Shown here: positions 35,707-46,727 of the stretch, in pieces
Layout: every line of letters begins with the position of its first letter
How positions within the stretch are numbered: the first letter of the stretch is position 1
Source of the DNA: Flavipsychrobacter sp.
Lineage (GTDB): Bacteria; Bacteroidota; Bacteroidia; Chitinophagales; Chitinophagaceae
Direction: 5' to 3'
Assembly: GCA_017849575.1 (NCBI GenBank)
Contig: JAFIGV010000019.1
Span: forward strand, 310,001 to 374,000
DNA length: 64,000 nt
The notes under the pieces: model-generated
Told to the model about the DNA's origin: nothing
Databases searched by the model: none
The model's input: only the letters and a program-made list of their open reading frames with translations
Position numbers and translations under genes: made by a program

Positions 35707-38700
35707 ATGAGTCAAAAACAATACTGGAAGGGGCTGGAAGAGCTGAACAACACAGCCGGTCAGGACGTTGCCACCAACGAATTCAAAGAGGACTTGCCTT
35801 TTGACCTTAGTGGTAAGCTTCTGGATGCTGCAACACCCCGCCGCGACTTTTTGAAATACCTTGGGTTTAGCACCGCTGCGGCCATGCTGGCAGCGAGCTG
35901 CGAAATGCCTGTGCGCAAAGTGATTCCTTATGCTATCAAGCCAGAGGACATTGTGCCCGGTGTTCCAAACTATTATGCTTCTACCTATGCAGACAATGGC
36001 GAATATTGTGCCATCGTCATCAAAACCCGCGATGGTCGTCCCATCAAGATTGAGGGTAATGAAAAATCATCTGTTACCCGTGGAGGTACCTCCGCCCGTG
36101 TACAGGCTTCTATCCTGAGCCTTTACGACACAGCCCGCCTTCGTCAACCGTATGCTGAGGGGCATGAAGCTACTTTCGAAGCTATAGACCGCAAGGTAAT
36201 GGAAGGCCTCGCCGGTGCAGGGCAGTCCTATCTCCTTACAGGCAGCCTGATGTCGCCCACTACCCGGGAAGTTATCAATCAGTTTATTGCGAAATATCCT
36301 GGCGTAAAACACATCGTTTACGATCCCGTTTCTTACAGCGGTATGTTGCTGGCCAATGAGGCTTGTTATGGCAAGCGTGCTCTGCCTTCTTATCATTTCG
36401 ATAAGGCACAAACGATCTTCAGTCTCGGTGCTGATTTTCTCGGAACATGGTTGTCGCCTGTAGAATTTGCCAAGCAATATAGCCTGGGTCGTAAAGTAAG
36501 TGCGAAGACTCCAAAAATGTCGAAGCACTATCAGGTTGAGTCTATCCATACTATTTCCGGCGCCAATGCCGATGAGCGTGCCGTGTGTAAGCCCTCGGAA
36601 ACCGGCGCTGTGGCGGCTGCTCTGTATTATGCAGTTACAACAGGTGCCACGCCTTCCTTCGCCAGCAAAAAGCTGAATGAAGTAATTACCAAAGCTGCTG
36701 CCGACCTTAAGAAGGGCAATGGCCTGGTGGTAAGCGGATCGAATGACGTGAATGTTCAGACCCTGGTGAATGCCATCAATGATGCTATAGGCGCAAACGG
36801 CACCACAGTGAACTGGGCGGTAACGAGCAACTATAAGCAAGGTGTAGATGCCGACCTGGTAAATCTGATGAACGCTATGAATGCCGGTCAGGTGGGTACT
36901 GTACTCATTCACGGAGTGAATCCGGTTTATGAATATTATCAGGGTGCAAAGTTTGCCGATGCGCTCAAAAAAGTGCCGTTGACGGTATCTTTTGCCAGCC
37001 ATATGGACGAGACGGCACAACATTGTAAATATGTAGTTCCCGATCATCATTACCTCGAAAGCTGGGGTGATGCAGAACCCAAAACCGGTTATTATAGTCT
37101 CATGCAGCCCGGCATAGCGCCTATCTTCAAGACTCGTGCTTTTCAGGATAGCCTGATGACCTGGTCGGGAGCCGGAATGAGCTATGCCCAATACTGGAAT
37201 CAGTACTGGATGAATAAACTTGGCGGTCAGGAAAATCTTGATCGTGCCCTTCAGGATGGTGTTATAGAGCCTGCCGGCGAAATGACCATGGGCGGTGCAG
37301 GTTTTTCGGGCAATGCTGCTGTGGCCATCACCGCATTGCAGGCCCGGAAGATGGCTTCGGCGCAGAAAGAGCTGGTAGTGTATGAAAAGGTGTCTATGGG
37401 CCGTGGTGCATGGATGAGTAACAACCCCTGGCTTCAGGAAATGCCCGACCCCATCACTAAGGCTACCTGGGACAACTATGTGTGTGTGTCGCCCAAAACC
37501 GCTTATGATCTTGGCGCTGAACTCACGAGCATCACTGAAGTAGATAATAAGAAGCACGTACTGAAAATAGCAGCAAACGGGGCAACTGTAGAACTTCCGA
37601 TCGTGGTGGTTCCTGGTATGCATAATGAGGTGATTGCTGTAGCGCTGGGATACGGGCGTACGGAAAAGGTTGGCCGCGCTGCTGCCAACACCGGTAAGAA
37701 TGCCTATCCTTTCCTGGCCTGGAACGGTACCACCTTCGACAACTATGCTGCTGCTAACATCGAAAAGAGTGGAAGCTTCTATGATGTGGCCATTACACAA
37801 ACGCACCATAGCTACGAGGGTCGTCCCATTATCCATGAATACACGCTCGAGGAATTCTCTAAGAATCCCAACCATCTGGTTGAAGAGCGCGTGAAGGAAC
37901 TTGGCCATTACGCTGCTCTGCCCTGGCTGGAGCACGGAGCAAAGGAAGAATCTGCAGATATCGCATCTACAGATGTAAAAGTACCTGCGACCGATAAACT
38001 GGAAGAAGGATTCCGCGAGCATGGTACACTGTATCCGAATTTTGAGTCTCCCGGTATCCACTGGGGTATGTCGATAGATCTTACCTCCTGTATTGGCTGT
38101 GGCGCCTGCGTCATCGGCTGTCAGGCTGAGAATAATATTTCGGTAGTCGGTAAAACTCACGTGCTGAAAGCGCAGGAAATGCACTGGATGCGTATTGATC
38201 GTTACTTCAGCGGTATGCCGAACGATCCGGATACGATACAGACAGTTTTCCAGCCGATGCTTTGCCAGCATTGCGACAACGCCCCTTGTGAAAACGTTTG
38301 TCCGGTAGCGGCGACGCCCCACACATCGGAAGGTCTGAACATGATGACCTACAACCGTTGTATCGGTACGAAATATTGCGCCAACAACTGCCCTTATAAA
38401 GTTCGTCACTTCAACTGGATGGATTGGAACGGTGCAGATTGCTTTGACGACAACCTGTACGAAGATGGCCGCCGTGACGATATGAACGATGACCTGACGC
38501 GCATGGTGCTCAATCCTGATGTGACGGTGCGTAGCCGTGGTGTGATGGAGAAATGCACGTTCTGTGTGCAGCGTTTGCAGGATGCGAAGCTGACGGCTAA
38601 GCGCGAAAACCGCCCGCTGATGGACGGTGAAGCCCGGACAGCATGTCAGCAAGCTTGTCCGACCGATGCGATACAATTTGGAAACGTAAATGACCGCAAC

Positions 38701-38892
38701 AGTCAGATCTTTAAACTGCGCAGTGCCGAGCAACTGGAGCGTAAGTTTTATGTACTGGAGCAGATACATACCCTGCCCAACATTAACTATCTGTCGCTGG
38801 TGCGAAACACAGATCAGATAGCTGCTGCTGCGGTAGAAGTAAATGGAGAAATGTTGCCGGTAAACGACAGCTTACAGGTGAATCATATATAA
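35707..38892 (+). CDS. actB: Alternative complex III subunit ActB (molybdopterin-like plus ferredoxin fusion)
   Basis: 1061 residues. Near the N-terminus a twin-Arg-like segment (RRDFLKYLGFSTAAAMLAASC, residues about 44-64) suggests Tat-type export, ending in a lipobox-like Cys. Residues about 70-760 are a molybdopterin-oxidoreductase fold, which in studied complexes holds no Mo cofactor. Residues about 780-1030 are a ferredoxin domain with CIGCGACVIGC, CQHCDNAPCENVCP, CIGTKYCANNCP and CTFC...CQQACP, enough for three 4Fe-4S and one 3Fe-4S cluster. It carries electrons from the quinol site to ActA. Confidence 0.95.
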   Translation: MSQKQYWKGLEELNNTAGQDVATNEFKEDLPFDLSGKLLDAATPRRDFLKYLGFSTAAAMLAASCEMPVRKVIPYAIKPEDIVPGVPNYYASTYADNGEYCAIVIKTRDGRPIKIEGNEKSSVTRGGTSARVQASILSLYDTARLRQPYAEGHEATFEAIDRKVMEGLAGAGQSYLLTGSLMSPTTREVINQFIAKYPGVKHIVYDPVSYSGMLLANEACYGKRALPSYHFDKAQTIFSLGADFLGTWLSPVEFAKQYSLGRKVSAKTPKMSKHYQVESIHTISGANADERAVCKPSETGAVAAALYYAVTTGATPSFASKKLNEVITKAAADLKKGNGLVVSGSNDVNVQTLVNAINDAIGANGTTVNWAVTSNYKQGVDADLVNLMNAMNAGQVGTVLIHGVNPVYEYYQGAKFADALKKVPLTVSFASHMDETAQHCKYVVPDHHYLESWGDAEPKTGYYSLMQPGIAPIFKTRAFQDSLMTWSGAGMSYAQYWNQYWMNKLGGQENLDRALQDGVIEPAGEMTMGGAGFSGNAAVAITALQARKMASAQKELVVYEKVSMGRGAWMSNNPWLQEMPDPITKATWDNYVCVSPKTAYDLGAELTSITEVDNKKHVLKIAANGATVELPIVVVPGMHNEVIAVALGYGRTEKVGRAAANTGKNAYPFLAWNGTTFDNYAAANIEKSGSFYDVAITQTHHSYEGRPIIHEYTLEEFSKNPNHLVEERVKELGHYAALPWLEHGAKEESADIASTDVKVPATDKLEEGFREHGTLYPNFESPGIHWGMSIDLTSCIGCGACVIGCQAENNISVVGKTHVLKAQEMHWMRIDRYFSGMPNDPDTIQTVFQPMLCQHCDNAPCENVCPVAATPHTSEGLNMMTYNRCIGTKYCANNCPYKVRHFNWMDWNGADCFDDNLYEDGRRDDMNDDLTRMVLNPDVTVRSRGVMEKCTFCVQRLQDAKLTAKRENRPLMDGEARTACQQACPTDAIQFGNVNDRNSQIFKLRSAEQLERKFYVLEQIHTLPNINYLSLVRNTDQIAAAAVEVNGEMLPVNDSLQVNHI

Positions 38893-38939
38893 GGATCGTG
38901 TTGCAGAAAAGCGAGACGAAGATGAACGGTGCCATCGCC

Positions 38940-38955
38940 ACTATCGCAGGATAGT
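38940..38955 (+). other. Intercistronic hairpin between actB and actC
   Basis: ACTATC (38940-38945) pairs with GATAGT (38950-38955), tetraloop GCAG, no T run. Similar in position to the hairpin after actA. Confidence 0.35.
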
Positions 38956-39012
38956 AGCAATGAAGCCGGGACAACAAAAAAAATTAAAACGAACTATTAC
39001 TAATTACGTGCT

Positions 39013-40473
<1,461 letters not shown>

Positions 40474-40497
40474 TAAACAGAAAAGGCATTTTAAGTT

Positions 40498-41070
40498 ATG
40501 GCTATAAAGAAATTTGCAGTTGCGTGTTTTGATGACGAGGAAGTATTGTTCCCCGCCGTTAAGAAAGTACGCGATAGTGGATACAAATTGCACGATGTCT
40601 ATACACCGTTCCCGGTACACGGCCTCGACCATGCGCTGGGCCTGAAAGAGACAGACCTTCACGTTGCCGGGTTTATCTATGGCATCACGGGTACTGCCAC
40701 GGCCCTTGGCTTTATGGGATGGATCTTTACCGCCGACTGGCCGATGGTATTTGGCGGAAAGCCGCATTTTTCGCTACCGGCCTTCATCCCGATCACGTTT
40801 GAGCTTACGGTGCTTTTTGCGGCTGTAGGTATGGTGCTCACCTTCTGCTATCTGAATCAGATTATGCCGGGTGTAAAAAAACACGTCTTCCATCCCAGAC
40901 AAACGGATGACCTGTTTGTGGTGGCTATTGAGCTGAATGATCAGGTTACGGAGCAGGAAGTAGTGGATTTTTTGAAATCAACAGGTTCTATCGAAACCAA
41001 TGTGCAGGTGGCTGAGTCGGAATGGTGGTATGGCCGGTGGGACAAGGAAGAAGCCTATCAGCAGGCATAA
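40498..41070 (+). CDS. actD: Alternative complex III subunit ActD (DUF3341)
   Basis: 190 residues. The cytoplasmic N-terminal half has FDDEEVLFPAVKKVRDSGYKLHDVYTPFPVHGLDHALGLKET, typical of DUF3341. Two transmembrane helices follow (LHVAGFIYGITGTATALGFMGW and FIPITFELTVLFAAVGMVLTF), then VKKHVFHPRQTDDLFVVAIE and a second small ferredoxin-like region. It is a membrane subunit of the complex without cofactors. Confidence 0.94.
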   Translation: MAIKKFAVACFDDEEVLFPAVKKVRDSGYKLHDVYTPFPVHGLDHALGLKETDLHVAGFIYGITGTATALGFMGWIFTADWPMVFGGKPHFSLPAFIPITFELTVLFAAVGMVLTFCYLNQIMPGVKKHVFHPRQTDDLFVVAIELNDQVTEQEVVDFLKSTGSIETNVQVAESEWWYGRWDKEEAYQQA

Positions 41071-41122
41071 CGCCGTTGGCGCTTTAGTAATTGAATATTG
41101 ACTTTTGAATTTTGCATTTTAT

Positions 41123-41794
41123 ATGAATAAGACCAAAAGCATAGTAGTAGCAAGTCTGTTGATGGGGTTGGGAATGGCTGCCTGTAACCAGAATGGCGAC
41201 AAGCACCGTAACCCCGGAAACACCTATGCACCGGACATGGTTTACTCACGTGCTTACGATGCTTATACGTACAACCCCAACTTTGCTGACAGCCAGTCGA
41301 GCAGGCTGCCGGTGCCGGGTACCATAGCGAGAGGACACGAACTGCCGGACCATCTTCGTGAAGGCGATAGTGCAGCTTATAAGTCCATGACCACTCATTT
41401 TCGCTTCAACGAGGAGGAGATGCAGGAGGGCAAGCGCCTCTATGATATTTACTGTGGTATCTGCCATGGTCAGAAGCTGGACGGACAAGGGCCATTATTT
41501 GCCAGCGGAAAGTTTGCAGCGATGCCCGCTAACTTTAAGGATGCTAAATACCTGAACATCCCCCTTGGGCAAATGTATGCAGCCGTTAAATTTGGAAAGA
41601 ATGCAATGGGCTCTTATGCCAGTCAGCTCGATGTGAAACAACGCTGGATGGTGATAGCTTACATCAGGAAAGTGCAAAGCGAAAATGGAGGCGCCGCCTT
41701 TACCCTTGGCGCCGGAAACGCTGCGCCGGGCTCGGCACAACCCGCTGCCGATACAGCCGCAGGTGCTGAGCAACTTACAGCTGTCAATCATTAA
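41123..41794 (+). CDS. actE: Alternative complex III subunit ActE (monohaem cytochrome c lipoprotein)
   Basis: 223 residues from the ATG at 41123; lipoprotein signal with GMAAC. A single haem site, CGICH, at about residue 114, in the sequence EGKRLYDIYCGICHGQKLDGQGPL, with the Met ligand region MGSYASQLDVKQRWMVIAYI. C-terminal 35 residues are Ala/Gly-rich. It sits on the periplasmic face and passes electrons to the oxidase or to a soluble cytochrome. Confidence 0.93.
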   Translation: MNKTKSIVVASLLMGLGMAACNQNGDKHRNPGNTYAPDMVYSRAYDAYTYNPNFADSQSSRLPVPGTIARGHELPDHLREGDSAAYKSMTTHFRFNEEEMQEGKRLYDIYCGICHGQKLDGQGPLFASGKFAAMPANFKDAKYLNIPLGQMYAAVKFGKNAMGSYASQLDVKQRWMVIAYIRKVQSENGGAAFTLGAGNAAPGSAQPAADTAAGAEQLTAVNH

Positions 41795-41834
41795 ACCAAA
41801 GAATTTTAAAAGTACTTCTTATAAAAGTTAACCA

Positions 41835-43067
41835 ATGAACGAACGTTTTGAGATACCGGCACGATTAAAGACGACCAGTTTTGTGCTGATGTTGATTGGT
41901 ATTGTTACCCTTTTGCTCGGGGTGTTTACCCTGATGAACAGCCACGCTGCCGACCACGAAGTGATGCACGCGGAAAGGACCCGTTTTTGGCTGGTGCTTC
42001 TGCATAATAGTGTATTCTTTCTGCTGATCTGTGTAGCCAGTGTGTTCATACAAGCGGCGGCTTCTCTGGCGCAGGGCGGCTGGATTGTTGCCTATAAAAG
42101 AGTGCCCGAAGCGATAGGTGCCAATGTGTGGATATTCGGGCTCATCACTATGGTCGTTCTGTTCTGTATCGCATTTGTATTCAATATTGACGGTCATAAC
42201 CCGATTTATCACTGGGTGCATCCAGAGGGCGATCGTGTGCTTGAAGGCAAGAGCGGATTTTTGAATAAAGGCATGTTTGCAGGTTTTACCATTGTTACCA
42301 TCACCCTTTGGTCTTTCTTCGGCCGTAAGTTCCGGGCACTTTCTATTGCTCAGGAGTCTGCACCTAAAAACAGCACGAAGATTTACTGGAACATGGTAAA
42401 ATGGTCTGCCGGCTTTTTATTGGTGTATGCTCTGACGCAAATGAGCACCACACCCTGGATGTGGATCATGAGCATAGACGCACACTGGTATTCCACTATG
42501 TTTAGCTGGTACACATTTGCCAGTGCATTTGTAAGTGGTATGTCGCTGATCTTGCTTTGGGTGGTTTATCTCAAGAACCAGGGCAACCTTGAAATCGTAA
42601 ACAAGGAACACATCCACGATCTGGGTAAGTTCATGTTTGCCTTTTCGATCTTCTGGACCTATGTTTGGTTTGCCCAGTATATGCTGATCTGGTATTCGAA
42701 CATTCCCGAGGAAACCACGTACTTCAAGATGCGTCAGCAAGGACCTTATGGTATGATTTGGTACGCAGTATTCATCATCAACTTTGTGATGCCGATACTT
42801 ATCCTGATGGCACGTCCCAGCAAGCGCAACTACTTTACGGTAAGCTTCATGGCTATGATTATCATTTTCGGACACTGGCTGGACTTTTACATCATGACCA
42901 TGCCTGGCCCATTGGGTGTACACTGGCACCTAAGCTGGTATGAGCTTGGTATTTTTGCCGGATTTGTCGGAATTTTGATTTACACCGTGGCGAATACCCT
43001 TACTAAGAGTTCATTGATACCGAATAATCACCCATTACTGAAGGAAGCTTTGATCCACCAGAGCTAA
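41835..43067 (+). CDS. actF: Alternative complex III subunit ActF
   Basis: 410 residues with about ten transmembrane helices, a second NrfD-like subunit. Features: MTTF-like start FEIPARLKTTSFVLMLIGIVTLLLG, FWLVLLHNSVFFLLICVASVF, MSIDAHWYSTMFSWYTFAS, and WFAQYMLIWYSNIPEETTYF. It packs against ActC and ActD in the inner membrane. It lies 40 bases after actE and 63 before coxB. Confidence 0.93.
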   Translation: MNERFEIPARLKTTSFVLMLIGIVTLLLGVFTLMNSHAADHEVMHAERTRFWLVLLHNSVFFLLICVASVFIQAAASLAQGGWIVAYKRVPEAIGANVWIFGLITMVVLFCIAFVFNIDGHNPIYHWVHPEGDRVLEGKSGFLNKGMFAGFTIVTITLWSFFGRKFRALSIAQESAPKNSTKIYWNMVKWSAGFLLVYALTQMSTTPWMWIMSIDAHWYSTMFSWYTFASAFVSGMSLILLWVVYLKNQGNLEIVNKEHIHDLGKFMFAFSIFWTYVWFAQYMLIWYSNIPEETTYFKMRQQGPYGMIWYAVFIINFVMPILILMARPSKRNYFTVSFMAMIIIFGHWLDFYIMTMPGPLGVHWHLSWYELGIFAGFVGILIYTVANTLTKSSLIPNNHPLLKEALIHQS

Positions 43068-43130
43068 GTTGTAGAGAAGAGAATCAGATTAACCGAATAA
43101 AAACATTAGTAAATACAAGTAACACTGACC

Positions 43131-44168
43131 ATGTCGGGATTTCTAACAATAGTACTGATTACGCTGGTATTTATCATTATCTACCAGATTGCAAAAGCGA
43201 GCGAATACGCGTCGGTTCTCAGGGGAAAGGAAAAGGTTGAACGGCAGACGAACCGCACGATAGCCTGGCTGTTGGTAGCATTCTTCTTCCTCGGCCTTTG
43301 GGGCATTTGGGAGTGTCATCAGGCACTTAAAGACAAGATGCTTCCGGTGTCTGCTTCGGAGCACGGAGTGCAGTATGATATGATGCTCACGGTGACGCTT
43401 GCCGTAACCGGCATTGTGTTTTTTGCTACCCAAACCGTATTATTCTGGTTTGCTTTCCGCTATCAGTCTACGGAAAAGCGCACTTCTTTTTATTATCCGC
43501 ACAACAATAAGCTGGAACTGATATGGACTACGATACCAGCTATTGTGATGGCTGGCCTTGTAGTGATCGGTTTGCGCAACTGGTTTGCTATGACTGCAGC
43601 AGCACCGGCTGATGCGCAGGTCGTAGAAGTTGTGGGTAAGCAATTTAACTGGATCATCCGTTATCCTGGTGGTGATAACATCCTTGGCAAAAGAGACTTC
43701 CGTAAGATCAACGACGCTAATAACGTACTCGGGCTCGACTGGGAGGACAAAGCCAATATGGATGATATCATTGCTGAGAATGGAGAGCTTCATCTTATCG
43801 TCAATAAACCTGTGAAGCTCATCATCGGTTCCCGCGACGTGATTCATGATGTGGGCCTCCCGCACTTTCGCATGAAGATGGATGCCGTGCCCGGTATCAT
43901 TACGACAATGTGGTTTACCCCCACCATCACTTCTGCAGAGATGAAACAGAAGACCGGAAATCCGGACTTTGTTTATGAGATTTCCTGCGATCAGATGTGT
44001 GGTAAAGGACACTATTCTATGCGGGGTACTGTAATCGTAGAGACAGAAGCCGAGCATAAGGCCTGGATGGCTAAACAGGTAGCCTATTATGCCACCATGA
44101 ATGCACCGGCAGAGCCGGCAGCACCCCAGGCGGAAGCTGATACCACCCATTCAATTACCATGAATTAA
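43131..44168 (+). CDS. coxB: Cytochrome c oxidase subunit II
   Basis: 345 residues. One hydrophobic segment at the N-terminus and two transmembrane helices (about 45-65 and 82-105), then the cupredoxin domain. CuA ligands are present: His in HDVGLPHFRMKMDAVPG and the CDQMCGKGHYSM motif. The WTTIPAIVMAGLVVIGL helix and NKLELIWT stretch are standard. It accepts electrons from cytochrome c (or directly from ActE) and hands them to subunit I. There is no fused cytochrome c domain. Expressed with the act genes. Confidence 0.96.
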   Translation: MSGFLTIVLITLVFIIIYQIAKASEYASVLRGKEKVERQTNRTIAWLLVAFFFLGLWGIWECHQALKDKMLPVSASEHGVQYDMMLTVTLAVTGIVFFATQTVLFWFAFRYQSTEKRTSFYYPHNNKLELIWTTIPAIVMAGLVVIGLRNWFAMTAAAPADAQVVEVVGKQFNWIIRYPGGDNILGKRDFRKINDANNVLGLDWEDKANMDDIIAENGELHLIVNKPVKLIIGSRDVIHDVGLPHFRMKMDAVPGIITTMWFTPTITSAEMKQKTGNPDFVYEISCDQMCGKGHYSMRGTVIVETEAEHKAWMAKQVAYYATMNAPAEPAAPQAEADTTHSITMN

Positions 44169-44211
44169 ATCCTAATCTACGAACGGTTAGAAAACGAAAA
44201 AAAGGAAAACG

Positions 44212-46032
44212 ATGGCTAATCAAGTAATTATAGAAGGAACACATGTTGCTCATGCACATGAGAGCCATACAGAGCATCATGGTCACGAACACCACGAGCA
44301 GCACTTTATTACCAAATACATTTTCAGTCAGGATCACAAAGTCATTGCCAAGCAATTCCTGATCACCGGTATTATCTGGGCGATCATAGGAGCATTGTTC
44401 TCTGTGTTTTTCCGTTTACAACTGGGCTTTCCCAACGAAACCTTCCCAATCATGGAGAAGTTTCTGGGCGAATGGGCGAAAGGCGGAAAACTGAGCCCCG
44501 AATTTTACTATGCACTGGTAACGATGCACGGAACTATACTTGTGTTTTTCGTGCTTACCGCCGGTTTGAGTGGAACCTTTGCGAATCTGCTTATTCCTCT
44601 GCAGATCGGTGCCCGTGATATGGCTTCGCCTTTCATGAATATGCTTTCCTACTGGTTTTTCTTTGCAGCGAGCGTGTTCATGTTTGTATCCCTTTTCGTG
44701 CAGACGGGCCCTGCCTCAGGTGGCTGGACTACCTATCCGCCTCTCAGTGCGCTTAAAGAAGCCTCTTTAGGTTCGGGTCTTGGTATGGATCTGTGGTTGG
44801 TATCTATGGCTTTGTTCGTAGTGTCTTCATTGCTGGGCGGCCTGAATTATATTTCTACCATCCTTAACATGCGTACCAAAGGCATGAGTATGACAAGGAT
44901 GCCGCTTACAGTTTGGGCACTGTTTTTCACTGCTGTACTGGGTGTACTTTCCTTCCCTGTACTTCTTTCAGGTTTTGTCCTGCTGATCTTCGATCGCAAT
45001 TTCGGTACTTCATTTTACCTCTCTGAAATCTTTATTGGTGGAAAAGCGTTGCCGCATGTGGGTGGTTCTGCCATTCTTTATCAACACTTATTCTGGTTCC
45101 TGGGTCACCCAGAAGTGTACATCATCATGCTTCCGGGTATGGGTATGGCCTCTGAAGTGCTTGCCAACCACAGCCGCAAGCCGATCTTCGGCTATTTTGC
45201 CATGATCATTTCACTGATTGGTATTACAGTTTTGGCCTTCCTGGTATGGGCGCACCATATGTTCGTTACGGGAATGAGTCCTTTCCTCGGATCTATTTTC
45301 GTATTGCTCACGCTGCTTATCGCTGTGCCGTCTGCAGTGAAGGTGTTCAACTGGCTCACGACCATCTGGAGAGGAAATATCCGCTTCACCGTTCCCATGG
45401 TGTTTGCGCTGGGTTTTGTTTCTCTGTTTATTTCTGGTGGTCTTACGGGTATCTTCCTTGGTAATTCAGCACTCGATATTCACCTGCACGATACTTATTT
45501 CGTCATTGCGCACTTCCATATTGTAATGGGTGTGTCTGCGTTCTTTGGCATGTTTGCGGGTATTTACCACTGGTTCCCGAAGATGTTCGGACGATTTATG
45601 AACAATACCCTGGGGTACATTCACTTCTTCCTCACCTTTGCCGGAGCCTATCTGATCTTCTGGCCCATGCACTACGAAGGTATTGCAGGTATGCCCCGTC
45701 GTTACTACGACTATACGGCATGGGAGTCGTTCAAACAGTTCCAAGGCCTTAATGAGTTCATTTCTTATGCGGCCATACTGGTGTTCTTTGCACAGCTCGT
45801 TTTTGTGATCAATTTCTTTGTCAGCATCTTCCGCGGCCGGAAGCTGACTAATCCTAATCCGTGGGGTGCTACTACCCTGGAATGGACAACACCGATCAAT
45901 CCCGGTCATGGTAACTGGCCTGGTGAGATACCTGAGGTGCACCGCTGGGCTTATGACTACAAAGACGATGGTAATGGCGGTGATTTTATTCCGCAGACCG
46001 TGCCTGCACGTCCGGGTGAAGAAGTTCACTAA
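44212..46032 (+). CDS. coxA: Cytochrome c oxidase subunit I
   Basis: 606 residues, about twelve transmembrane helices. Haem a ligand in HGTILVFFVLTAG, the CuB His-Tyr cross-link site in FLGHPEVYIIMLPG, CuB histidines in WAHHMFVTG, and both haem ligands in HDTYFVIAHFHIVMG. This marks an A-type haem-copper oxidase. The N-terminal 31 residues contain ten His (HVAHAHESHTEHHGHEHHEQH), probably a cytoplasmic metal-binding tail. Subunit III is not encoded downstream; a terminator ends the operon here. Confidence 0.97.
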   Translation: MANQVIIEGTHVAHAHESHTEHHGHEHHEQHFITKYIFSQDHKVIAKQFLITGIIWAIIGALFSVFFRLQLGFPNETFPIMEKFLGEWAKGGKLSPEFYYALVTMHGTILVFFVLTAGLSGTFANLLIPLQIGARDMASPFMNMLSYWFFFAASVFMFVSLFVQTGPASGGWTTYPPLSALKEASLGSGLGMDLWLVSMALFVVSSLLGGLNYISTILNMRTKGMSMTRMPLTVWALFFTAVLGVLSFPVLLSGFVLLIFDRNFGTSFYLSEIFIGGKALPHVGGSAILYQHLFWFLGHPEVYIIMLPGMGMASEVLANHSRKPIFGYFAMIISLIGITVLAFLVWAHHMFVTGMSPFLGSIFVLLTLLIAVPSAVKVFNWLTTIWRGNIRFTVPMVFALGFVSLFISGGLTGIFLGNSALDIHLHDTYFVIAHFHIVMGVSAFFGMFAGIYHWFPKMFGRFMNNTLGYIHFFLTFAGAYLIFWPMHYEGIAGMPRRYYDYTAWESFKQFQGLNEFISYAAILVFFAQLVFVINFFVSIFRGRKLTNPNPWGATTLEWTTPINPGHGNWPGEIPEVHRWAYDYKDDGNGGDFIPQTVPARPGEEVH

Positions 46033-46054
46033 GCGAAATCATATGGAATACACG

Positions 46055-46081
46055 AAAAGGCTGGCTTCAACCAGCCTTTTC
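46055..46081 (+). terminator. Terminator of the act-cox operon
   Basis: AAAAGGCTGG (46055-46064) pairs perfectly with CCAGCCTTTT (46071-46080), loop CTTCAA. A strong stem 22 bases after coxA. Confidence 0.92.
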
Positions 46082-46149
46082 TGTTGCTGAGGCTTTGCCC
46101 TCCCGTTTTTTCTGGATAATTTTACCCGTTCTGCAACGTTAGTAGATAC

Positions 46150-46722
46150 ATGAAGTACTTCTTCCTTCTTTCCATCACCGCCCTGTTGCTCGCGCAATCT
46201 TCCTGCAAGAAATGGGAAGACAAGCCTGCCGTGCAGGATCCGCGCATCACGGAAAGAAAATACTGCAATGATCCGGACGCTATTAACTACAACTGGAATT
46301 TTCCCGGTACGCCGGACAACAGTGTTTGCATCTTCCCTTCTGATAATTTTTCCGGCACCTATCTGTACACCGACTCTATATACAGTGCGGATAATGTATT
46401 GGACACCCTAAGTTCGCCCACAACTTATTTACTTCGCGTGTTTACAAGCGGAAAGCGAAACATACGCGTTACCGGCTTTTGCTCACCTGCGGACTCCCTA
46501 CTGATGACAGCCGAACGCAGCACTTTTCGTGCAAATGTCGATACAACCCTGTTTATGAACGACACCACCAAAGTTTTCGGTCAGCTATTCTGCCGCCCCG
46601 CCGATACCCTTTCCGGATACTTTTATAAGCCGCTTGCCGACACTGCTGCCCTGCACGTCAACTTCAAAGTGGTAAGTGACACAGGTGTCAATTATCATCG
46701 CGGCACCGCCGTCAAACAATAA
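46150..46722 (+). CDS. Uncharacterised lipoprotein
   Basis: 190 residues with a lipoprotein signal (LLLAQSSC, Cys19). The mature part is mostly short beta strands with several Cys (YCNDPDAINYNW, CIF, GFCSPADSL, LFCRPADTLSG). The YCNDPDAINYNWNFPGTPDNSVC segment recalls the small Cys-containing repeat seen in extracellular Bacteroidota proteins, but I do not recognise the family. The ribE start is 5 bases downstream, so the two may share a transcript by chance. Confidence 0.72.
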   Translation: MKYFFLLSITALLLAQSSCKKWEDKPAVQDPRITERKYCNDPDAINYNWNFPGTPDNSVCIFPSDNFSGTYLYTDSIYSADNVLDTLSSPTTYLLRVFTSGKRNIRVTGFCSPADSLLMTAERSTFRANVDTTLFMNDTTKVFGQLFCRPADTLSGYFYKPLADTAALHVNFKVVSDTGVNYHRGTAVKQ

Positions 46723-46727
46723 CAAAC

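Noticed and set aside
36067-38769. A 900-residue open frame on the minus strand across actB
   Set aside because: It is antisense to a well-conserved protein with firm cluster motifs; its translation has no family signature and is rich in His and Arg, as expected of a shadow frame.
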